A DNA stretch of 16,717 nt. It comes from DASTDH01 sp041167675. GTDB lineage: Bacteria > Verrucomicrobiota > Verrucomicrobiia > Chthoniobacterales > JAFAMB01. Of this stretch, positions 1-6,240 are shown one piece after another; within the stretch, counting starts at the first letter, position 1; each line of letters starts with the position of its first letter. The notes under the pieces were generated by a model. The model worked only from the letters and a program-made list of their open reading frames with translations, made no database searches and had not been told where the DNA came from. The stretch lies in contig JBEEIB010000082.1 in the NCBI GenBank assembly GCA_041167675.1, forward strand, positions 1-16,717. Direction: 5' to 3'. A program made the translations under genes and the position numbers.

Positions 1-41
1 TATTCCCTTCACCGTAAGGCGCACTGCGGTATTCTGCCGTT

Positions 42-629
42 ATGGCGTCCGAAGAGAGCGGAAAACCGCGTTCACGCGCGTGGATTGTGGTGCTGTGCGT
101 TGTTCTGGTGGTGTTCATTATTCCCGCGGCGCTGATTTACGAGCGAATTCAGGACGTAGATGACATAACGCGCGACTGGGTAGTGCGGGCGCTTTCGGAA
201 AGATTCGCGAGCCGAGTAGAACTGGAATCCATTCACGTAACGGCTTTTCCGGAGATGAGCGCGACCGGCGAGAAGCTGGCCATCTATTATCACAACCGCA
301 CCGATGTTCCGCCGCTGATTCAGATCCAGCAATTCACATTTCGTCTGGGATTTATGGGAATTTTGCGGGTTCCCCGGCATATCCGGGGCGTGCACCTGGA
401 TAATATGGTGATCAGCGTTCCACCGCGCGGGCAGCCGCCGGGAGAGCCGGCGCCTCCGCCACCTACAAAAATACAAAAGCCGCTTCCAAGGATTACGATT
501 GACCAGGTGGTGTGCGATAACACCACACTACTCATCCTTCCGAAACAAAGCGGCAAGCAGCCGCTTGATTTTGATATTCACGATTTGGTTTTGGGTTCGG
601 TAGGCGCGGGAAAACCGTTTTCATTTTAG
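42..629 (+). CDS. AsmA-like membrane-anchored protein, C-terminally truncated
   Basis: The product is 195 aa. It has a short charged N-terminus, one hydrophobic anchor (about residues 13-33), and then an extracytoplasmic part. That part resembles the start of AsmA/DUF748-type proteins of the bacterial envelope, which act in outer-membrane or lipid homeostasis. Family-like features are the 'RTDVPPLI' segment (86-93), the 'PRHIRGVHLD' segment (111-120) and a proline-rich stretch (127-149). Family members are usually several hundred to over a thousand residues long, so most of the repeated beta-strand domain is missing. The frame breaks off after 'AGKPFSF', just where MFS-coding sequence begins in another frame, and the TAG stop lies in the junction. 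No clear Shine-Dalgarno precedes the ATG at 42. Family assignment is moderate; truncation is likely. Confidence 0.6.
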   Translation: MASEESGKPRSRAWIVVLCVVLVVFIIPAALIYERIQDVDDITRDWVVRALSERFASRVELESIHVTAFPEMSATGEKLAIYYHNRTDVPPLIQIQQFTFRLGFMGILRVPRHIRGVHLDNMVISVPPRGQPPGEPAPPPPTKIQKPLPRITIDQVVCDNTTLLILPKQSGKQPLDFDIHDLVLGSVGAGKPFSF

Positions 630-632
630 GTG
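618..632. other. Breakpoint between two unrelated gene fragments
   Basis: AsmA-like coding sequence in one frame (last codons for FSF at 615-626) gives way to MFS-transporter coding sequence in a different frame. The MFS frame reads L-G-G-F-L-V-P-L from about 626, matching the usual 'GxxLGGxLV' region of the family. The frames differ, so no fusion protein is made. No terminal inverted repeat, target duplication or transposase is visible at the join. It may be a deletion/recombination scar or a metagenomic assembly chimera. Confidence 0.55.
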
Positions 633-1450
633 GTTTCTTGGTCCCACTGGCCGGAGCGAATTTTGTTTTTGTCGTCAATGGAGCTTGTTTTCTCTTGGTT
701 GTATTGGCAATCCGGCAATGGAAACAACCAACCGTGCCGACAAAGCGTCCGTCAGAGACCTTTTTCAAATCTTTCGGAACGGTTATCCGTTACGTTCGTT
801 ACGTGCCGGGACTTCAGATCGTCTTGGCTCGAAATTTCCTGTTTGCTCTTTTTATTTCGGTCATTCCGGCATTGATGCCGGTCGTAGGCTTGCAAGTGTT
901 GCACCTGGGTTCGTTCCAGCTTGGGCTTTTGTTCACCAGTATGGGCGCTGGCTCGGTGATCGGAGCGGTGTTCGTCATTTCTTGGCTCAGGGCTCGCTTC
1001 TCACCTGATTCCGTCACCCTCTGGGCCAATTTGCTGATCGTTTTGGCTTACATGTTGATGGCATTTGTTCGCCAGGCAGAGGTGTTCTTCGTTGTCGCGG
1101 CGCTGGCCGGTGTGGGATGGACACTGTCTGCTTCGGAACTCTGGGTGGCAGCGCAACGCGCAATGCCCAGTTGGGCGCGGGGCCGCATGAACGCCACAGT
1201 TATCATGATCTCACAAGGAGCTATGGTGTTTGGGGGAGTGATCTGGAGTTCCGCTGCCGCAGTAGCCGGACCTATTCACGCCTTGCTTGGAGCATCGGTG
1301 CTGTTCCTGGTGAGTCTGCTTCTGGCCGGTCGGCTTTCGATTAACGTGAGAACAAACCTCGAGGAGAAGGCTTCAGGCTTGCTATCCGGAAGCGTCGGAT
1401 CTGGAGAGGGGACGCCAATAACGCTCGCAAGAGAATTGTTCGCAGCCTGA
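626..1450 (+). pseudogene. MFS transporter (MFS_3/EntS-like), N-terminal half missing
   Basis: The frame encodes the C-terminal part of a major facilitator superfamily exporter, of the kind that effluxes siderophores or drugs across the inner membrane by proton antiport. From the TTG at 638, hydrophobic helices lie at about residues 5-25, 62-82, 96-117, 127-144, 149-170, 186-207 and 211-231. That corresponds to roughly helices 6-12 of the usual 12. The segment 'AAQRAMPSWARGRMNA' (171-186) is characteristic of the EntS/MFS_3 group. Coding similarity starts at about 626, next to the AsmA fragment, and the first five or six helices are absent. A TTG at 638 could start translation, but a functional carrier is unlikely. 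The last 30 residues are hydrophilic and unremarkable. The family call is solid; the pseudogene status depends on the junction being real. Confidence 0.7.
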
Positions 1451-1468
1451 ATGATTCGGGGAAAGATT

Positions 1469-1717
1469 ATGAAGAACGAACATCATGAAAATGGAGTACT
1501 AAGAGGTCCCCTGATTCTGACTCAACCTGCTTCCAACTTCGTCGCGGTCATGAGTTTCGATTGGTTCAACGGCACCAACCAAACAGCTGTTTCCGCGCAA
1601 ACGCGCGGTAGCAACTATCTGGCAACTCGGCCGAGAACTCCGAGAGACTTCGGCGAGCTCAGTCGAGCCGCTTTCGCGGGCGGGGTGTTGAACGAAGCTT
1701 GGCGCTGGATGACCTAG
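1469..1717 (+). CDS. Small hypothetical protein
   Basis: The product is 82 aa and I do not recognise it. The ATG at 1469 is preferred over the ATG at 1451 because GGGGA (1458-1462) lies six bases upstream, a good ribosome-binding site. The frame is open right after the MFS stop codon. The protein is polar and Asn/Thr/Arg-rich, with no signal peptide, membrane segment or known motif. It could be a real small gene downstream of the transporter, a decayed remnant, or chance. The 94 bp that follow (1718-1811) hold no gene. Confidence 0.25.
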   Translation: MKNEHHENGVLRGPLILTQPASNFVAVMSFDWFNGTNQTAVSAQTRGSNYLATRPRTPRDFGELSRAAFAGGVLNEAWRWMT

Positions 1718-1811
1718 CGTAAGTCAACCGAAGCCTTGCCCTCTAACGCGCCGGTGAGGCCGCTTGCTTTGCTCCCGCAAGCCAATCGCCGCACACACTA
1801 GAATCCTCTGA

Positions 1812-3188
1812 CTACTCCGGTCTGATGTTCTGGTTGACGTGGAAAAAGTTATTCGGATCGTACTTCCTCTTAACTTCCGTCAGTCGATCGTAGTTGTCGC
1901 GGTAGGTCGCTTTGATCCGGTCGACTCCTTCTTCCATCATGAAATTTACGTAGGCGCCTCCCAGTGTGTAGGGATGCACGGCTTCCCAGTATTCCTTGGC
2001 CCACGCCGTAATCGCTTCTGCTTGGGCCGGGTCGGGACTGATACCCGCGATGACCATAGACCACGTCGCGTCCCGGAACGCCCAGGCCGTCTCGCTTTGC
2101 CCGACGCGGTGGACTGCGCCGTCGATCGGATAGTGGTGCATCAACGAGAGTTCGCTCGGCGCTTTGGCGGCACACTGCAGATGCACATCGATAGCGTCAT
2201 CGGAAAGCTCTTTAACGAAGTCACCTTTCCAGTACCACTGCAAGCCGGTCGGCAGCAATGGGTCAAACAGGCCCTGTAGAGCCGGGAAAGGCATGGGCCC
2301 CATCCAGTCAAGGATTGGCTTAGGAAGCTCTTGGCGAATCGGCTTGACCACCTCTTCCGCTTGGTCCAGCGGTCCGCTGTAGCACGAGATCAAGGCGCAG
2401 ATTTTCTTTCCCCAAAGCTCCTTCGGGAATGGGTCCGTCGAGGGTACGGTCTTCAGCCCCAGAAACGGGCAAAGCTCCAAAGGCGCTTGCGGTAGAAACT
2501 CCCGGTACCACTGCATCACCCGGCGCGCGTCTTTTACCTCCCAAAAAATCGGCCCGGCATAAACGATGCTCACCGGATGAGCTTGGAAAACGAAACTCGT
2601 CACGACGCCGAAATTACCTCCCCCGCCACGTGAGGCCCAGAAGAGGTCTTCGTGGTGAGACTCATCGACGGTGACAAAGCTCCCGTCAGCCAGCACGACA
2701 TCGGCCGCGATCAGATTGTCAATGGTCAGGCCGTATTTCCGAGTCAGATAGCCCGTTCCGCCACCTAATGTGAGACCTGCGATTCCAGTCGTGGAGACAA
2801 TGCCGACTGGCACCGCCAATCCAAACGCATGAGTGGCGTGATCGACGTCGCCCTGGGTGCAACCGGGTCCGACCCGCACAGTACGGTTCGTCGGATCAAC
2901 TCGAACTCCTTTCATTGGCGAAAGGTCAATCACGAGTCCTTGATCACAAACGGCCAACCCGGCACCGTTGTGGCCTCCGCCGCGAATTGCGACCGTGAGA
3001 CCATCCTGGCGCGCAAAATTCACTGCTGCCGTCACGTCCGCCACGTCCACGCAGCGGACGATAGCGTCCGGACGACGATCGATCATTCCATTGTACACTT
3101 TGCGAGCGACTTCATATTCGCTGCTGGCAGGGGTAATCAAGCTCCCCCGGAAGTCTGCAGACAGCTTGCTGAGAGGTTCTTCTAACAT
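1812..3188 (-). CDS. FAD-binding oxidoreductase, berberine bridge enzyme-like
   Basis: The 458-aa protein is a complete member of the PCMH/VAO flavoprotein family with a C-terminal BBE domain. Such enzymes oxidise alcohols, sugars or secondary metabolites and pass electrons to oxygen. The N-terminal FAD_binding_4 domain (about 40-180) contains 'RGGGHN', in which H73 is the expected covalent flavin anchor. The glycine-rich 'GLTLGGGTGYL' lies at 138-148. The second anchor, the Cys of bicovalent BBE enzymes, is replaced here (VGIVSTTG, 128-135), so one flavin bond is expected. The BBE domain ends the protein, with 'YDPNNFFHVNQNIRP'. I chose the ATG at 3188 because GGAG sits six bases upstream (3195-3198); a TTG at 3233 would add 15 residues without such a site. 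There is no signal peptide. It is transcribed away from its neighbours, alone. The substrate cannot be told. Confidence 0.9.
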   Translation of the reverse strand: MLEEPLSKLSADFRGSLITPASSEYEVARKVYNGMIDRRPDAIVRCVDVADVTAAVNFARQDGLTVAIRGGGHNGAGLAVCDQGLVIDLSPMKGVRVDPTNRTVRVGPGCTQGDVDHATHAFGLAVPVGIVSTTGIAGLTLGGGTGYLTRKYGLTIDNLIAADVVLADGSFVTVDESHHEDLFWASRGGGGNFGVVTSFVFQAHPVSIVYAGPIFWEVKDARRVMQWYREFLPQAPLELCPFLGLKTVPSTDPFPKELWGKKICALISCYSGPLDQAEEVVKPIRQELPKPILDWMGPMPFPALQGLFDPLLPTGLQWYWKGDFVKELSDDAIDVHLQCAAKAPSELSLMHHYPIDGAVHRVGQSETAWAFRDATWSMVIAGISPDPAQAEAITAWAKEYWEAVHPYTLGGAYVNFMMEEGVDRIKATYRDNYDRLTEVKRKYDPNNFFHVNQNIRPE

Positions 3189-3835
3189 ACGGTTCTCCAA
3201 TTGGTTTGCTGAGGTGAGAAACGAACCGATCAAAGATCAGCTTTCGACCACCATTTGCTCGTAGCTCGCCTCGTTTGTTGCGCCTTACCGGGTTGGTACT
3301 TCAAGGCACTCACTGGTATTTTCCTAAATGTAAAAGTTCGAAACCCGTCCGGTCTGCATATCCGTGCGAATCATCGCACAGGCCGTAAGACGAGAGTCTG
3401 AAATCAAACTGACCTTCAGATTAAATGTGGTCGGCAAGACCCCTAACCGCGGAGAAGTATGCCTCTCCTTGCGGGAATGGAGAGAAGTCGAATTAACCTA
3501 TCCTAGAAAAGAAGCCTATTGTGGCAAAAATTGTCGAATGGATCAATGCATTTTGCTCGATGGTCTAGAAACAGTGGCGTTCACAACGTCGGCATGGCCA
3601 ATGCCAATGCTGTTTCGCGAAAAGCTGTGCGAAATGGCGGCGCCGTATCGATCAGCTTGGCATTTTGGACCGATGTGTGAGCGTGCGGACCAGCTCTTCC
3701 CCCAACTCCTGTTCATTCCCTTTAACGCCCAGTGCTCGGAGCAATTTCACAGCAGCATAGCGGCTAAAGTCGCGTTGCGAAACAAGATTCCAATGCACCT
3801 GTGAAACTCGGCGACACGCTTTAACTGCGAGGGGC
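3189..3835. other. 647-bp stretch without a confident gene
   Basis: This lies between the start of the FAD oxidoreductase and the end of the TIGR01777 gene. It contains the oxidoreductase leader (3189 to about 3300). A small plus-strand hairpin, CTCTCC/GGAGAG, lies at 3463-3468 and 3479-3484. A plus-strand frame at 3364-3804 looks non-coding: GTG start, Cys/Met-rich, no family resemblance. A short minus-strand frame, 3798-3652, has a more natural composition, ending 'ELGEELVRTLTHRSKMPS'. It could be a gene remnant, but I do not recognise it. No mobile-element ends are seen. Confidence 0.5.
3195..3198 (-). promoter_or_regulatory. Ribosome-binding site deciding the FAD oxidoreductase start
   Basis: On the minus strand GGAG stands six bases before the ATG at 3188. 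It favours this start over the in-frame TTG at 3233. Confidence 0.6.
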
Positions 3836-4732
3836 CTACGGAGTTCGTCGCTCTTTCAGCAGGTTCTGTAGCGCATCCTCCAAATAAGGGAAACGGAAAC
3901 GGAAACCAGTTTCCAATGCTCGCTTCGGCAGCGCTCGCTGACTCTCGAGCAACAGTGATGCTTGGTCTTGTAACACCGTTCTTAAGATGAAGCTCGGCAC
4001 CAGCAAAAATGTTGATCGCCGTAGAGTGCTTCCGAGAATGCGGGTAAAATCCCGGTTTCGAACCGGGAATGGCGAAAGCCCATTGACCGGCCCTGTCAGT
4101 GATTCTTCTCGTGCCGCATGCAGAAACAGGTTTGCCACGTCCTCGACGTGGATCCAGGGCATCCATTGATTCCCCGATCCAAGCCGGCCTCCCAATCCCA
4201 GCCAGAAAGCCGGCAACATGAGTGGAAGCGCGCCCTTTCGGCCAAGTACCATCGCCATTCGGATGGTCACGACACGGACGCCAAAACTTGTCGCGCGCAT
4301 TGCCTCCGCTTCCCAGGCGACTGCGACGCTACAGAGAAAACCAGAGCTGCCGACCGGTGACTCTTCGACCAATTCCTCTTCACCTCGATCGGCATAGATG
4401 TTCACTCCTGAAGCGCAGATCAGCGTGCGTGGCGGATTCGGAGCATTCTGCAAAGCTTCCACCACCCACCGGGTCCCCTGAACTCTACTCTGTAAGATCC
4501 GATCTCGCCGAGCCTTGGTCCATGGACCCGAAATTGATTCTCCGGCCAAATGGAGAATCGCGTCCAGATTGCTGACTGTCATTCCAGGGCCAAATGCCTC
4601 CGTACGAATGGCTTCCGATACAGGCTTGTCCGGAGTCCGAGAATAAGCGACAACCTGTTCTCCCTGCGACACGGCTTGGCGAATGATTTCTTGCCCGAGA
4701 AAACCGGACGCTCCTGTAAGCCCAATTACCAT
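3836..4732 (-). CDS. TIGR01777-family epimerase/NAD(P)-binding protein
   Basis: The 298-aa protein belongs to the extended SDR family TIGR01777 (YfcH/SulA-like), NAD(P)-binding sugar-epimerase relatives whose substrate is not established. The Rossmann loop 'GASGFLG' is at residues 7-13. 'LHLAGESI' (60-67) matches the family's 'NLAGExI' signature. 'WEAEA' (140-144) and 'WIHVEDV' (193-199) are family hallmarks. A DUF1731 domain fills about 248-294. The family's 'GYYGDRG' reads 'NIYADRG' here (111-117), keeping one tyrosine. Length matches the family. The open frame extends upstream to 5050, but those codons read through a hairpin-rich intergenic region and have no family resemblance, so ATG 4732 is the start. 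No strong Shine-Dalgarno is visible. It lies 290 bp downstream of the amidase gene on the same strand. Confidence 0.9.
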   Translation of the reverse strand: MVIGLTGASGFLGQEIIRQAVSQGEQVVAYSRTPDKPVSEAIRTEAFGPGMTVSNLDAILHLAGESISGPWTKARRDRILQSRVQGTRWVVEALQNAPNPPRTLICASGVNIYADRGEEELVEESPVGSSGFLCSVAVAWEAEAMRATSFGVRVVTIRMAMVLGRKGALPLMLPAFWLGLGGRLGSGNQWMPWIHVEDVANLFLHAAREESLTGPVNGLSPFPVRNRDFTRILGSTLRRSTFLLVPSFILRTVLQDQASLLLESQRALPKRALETGFRFRFPYLEDALQNLLKERRTP

Positions 4733-4802
4733 GGGTTGATTTAGAACCACGAATGGATCCTTGTTGCGCTTCGCCTCCGCTTCGCTGTGGCGCGACCAAA
4801 AG

Positions 4803-4874
4803 TACGGCAGACGCGCGGAGAGCGTCTGTGGGCTACGGCAGACAGGCCGGTGAAACATACCCCTGAGCCGGCCT
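4803..4874. repeat. REP-like palindromic cluster
   Basis: Two perfect inverted repeats stand side by side in the 290-bp gap between two minus-strand genes. CAGACGC/GCGTCTG (4808-4814, 4822-4828) has a 7-nt loop. AGGCCGG/CCGGCCT (4844-4850, 4868-4874) has a 17-nt loop. The word TACGGCAGAC occurs twice (4803-4812 and 4834-4843), flanking the first hairpin. Neither stem is followed by a T-run, so a dispersed REP/MITE-type element fits better than a terminator. Whether copies occur elsewhere in the genome cannot be seen here. Confidence 0.4.
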
Positions 4875-5022
4875 AATTCGCGTCCATTAGTGTCTGTTCG
4901 CTGTTCATCTCCGACGCTGTGACTATTCGTTATATTCAAAGAGTGAGTCGCAAACGAATCTCGCGTTTCGCAGAGCGGCGGTCGCAGGAATTGTTTTCGA
5001 TCGCAGCGAAACTCGTCGGTTG

Positions 5023-6072
5023 TCAGTTGGGAAACGTGCGATGTAGCCAATGTAGAGGGAAACGGTTGCCGGGACAGTCAGTTGGTCTCGGGTTTATCTC
5101 CTTGTGGCCGAGAACAATGGAATAGCGTCCGTCCACTTTTCCGACTCTTTGCCGTAGGTACCGAATCAGTTCATCGAGCGCTTCAAACTGAGCATGGGTC
5201 GGGAGGTCGCGATTGAAATCGCCGACTAGGCAAATACCAATTCCGATATAATTCAGATAATCGCTGTGGACGTGACCGCCGGCCATTTGCTTGACCCATC
5301 GGTTGCCAATTTCGACCTGACCATTCCCGGTCGACGTACCGTTGCCGATGACAAAATGGTAGGCCAACCCGTTTGGCATTTTGCGCACGTGGCGATGATA
5401 ATAGTCAAAGATCCGAGCGTTTCCTTGCCTTGTTCCGCTATTGTGAACGACGATATATTTCCACCGGTTGCGGGCCACTCGCGCATCGTCGATTGCCTTG
5501 CGGACGGAAGGGGTCAGGTAATGCCACCGGCCGCGGTATTCACCGACCGGTGCTACCTCGGTCTCGTCGCCGGATTTTTGAACTACGATTTCGTCGTCGT
5601 CTCGCTTGCCGAAGAAAAACCAGCCATGTCGTTTTTTTGGTTTTGGTGTGGGAGCTGAAACTATGGTTGGCGTCTCTTCCTCGGCTGGAGGTTTCGTCAC
5701 ATCCGGCTCTGGAGTTGAGGTCGGACTTGGTGTGGACGGACTAGGCGTTTCTGCAACTTCAACCGGAGCGGTCGGGCGTGGCCGTGGAGTGTGGGAGGGA
5801 GTGGCCGGAGCTTTTGACTGCTCTTCCGGCTCCGCCGGGCGAAACCGTTTGTGCGGAGGAGTGGCTGGCACCGGCGTCTCCTTGGGGGTTGGCGTCGGGC
5901 TCGGAACGATTTCCATTTGCTGGCGACTCTTCAGAAAGAGTTCTCGTAGCCGTTTCTCCTGCTCCGAGTCTTCGGCCGGAGCGAATGAAGTAGCGAGGAT
6001 ATAAAGGAGCAGTAGCGGTACCCACCGGCCCAAGTAATGGGATTGGATCTTCCGCAAATTTGGACAATACAA
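5023..6072 (-). CDS. Exported N-acetylmuramoyl-L-alanine amidase (Amidase_2/PGRP)
   Basis: The 349-aa protein is a zinc amidase that cleaves the bond between MurNAc and the stem peptide in peptidoglycan. An N-terminal signal or anchor segment (about 16-33) is followed by a charged helix. A long Pro/Thr/Ser-rich linker spans about 55-145, and the Amidase_2 domain about 180-349. Zinc ligands are readable: H210 in 'IVVHNSG', H323 in 'LGHKEI' and C333 in 'TDCPG'. H239 in 'GLAYHFVIGNG' is also typical. The start is a TTG, the only initiator upstream of the signal peptide, with AAGAGGAG six bases before it (6079-6086). The linker could let the enzyme reach the wall from the membrane. The gene is divergent from the glycosyltransferase-PHP gene, 168 bp away. 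It could be for wall recycling, daughter-cell separation or attack on other cells; the sequence does not decide. Confidence 0.9.
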   Translation of the reverse strand: MYCPNLRKIQSHYLGRWVPLLLLYILATSFAPAEDSEQEKRLRELFLKSRQQMEIVPSPTPTPKETPVPATPPHKRFRPAEPEEQSKAPATPSHTPRPRPTAPVEVAETPSPSTPSPTSTPEPDVTKPPAEEETPTIVSAPTPKPKKRHGWFFFGKRDDDEIVVQKSGDETEVAPVGEYRGRWHYLTPSVRKAIDDARVARNRWKYIVVHNSGTRQGNARIFDYYHRHVRKMPNGLAYHFVIGNGTSTGNGQVEIGNRWVKQMAGGHVHSDYLNYIGIGICLVGDFNRDLPTHAQFEALDELIRYLRQRVGKVDGRYSIVLGHKEINPRPTDCPGNRFPLHWLHRTFPN

Positions 6073-6078
6073 ACTTAG

Positions 6079-6086
6079 CTCCTCTT
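6079..6086 (-). promoter_or_regulatory. Strong ribosome-binding site for the TTG start of the amidase
   Basis: On the minus strand AAGAGGAG is followed by a six-base spacer and the TTG at 6072. It is one of the few clear Shine-Dalgarno sites in the window and supports the unusual start codon. Confidence 0.7.
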
Positions 6087-6240
6087 AACGTACAAATCTT
6101 TTGGCATTTCGCCTCGACCAGCTCTGCTCTAAAATCACTGGAAGGAAAGCATTCGTTCCGCTAACCTCACCCGCTCATTAGCCTATGTAAGCAAATTCTG
6201 CCCACGAAGTACAAATGGCTTAACAACTTTTTTGTTTTTG

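Noticed and set aside
1839..2674. Plus-strand frames inside the FAD oxidoreductase gene
   Set aside because: Antisense shadows of a clearly conserved minus-strand gene.
3364..3804. Plus-strand 146-aa open frame
   Set aside because: GTG start without a Shine-Dalgarno, Cys/Met-rich composition unlike the neighbours, no motif, and overlap with a more natural minus-strand frame.
4733..5050. N-terminal extension of the TIGR01777 protein to 404 aa
   Set aside because: The added 106 residues translate intergenic hairpins and the end of the amidase gene; family members start at the Rossmann 'MVIGLTGASG'.
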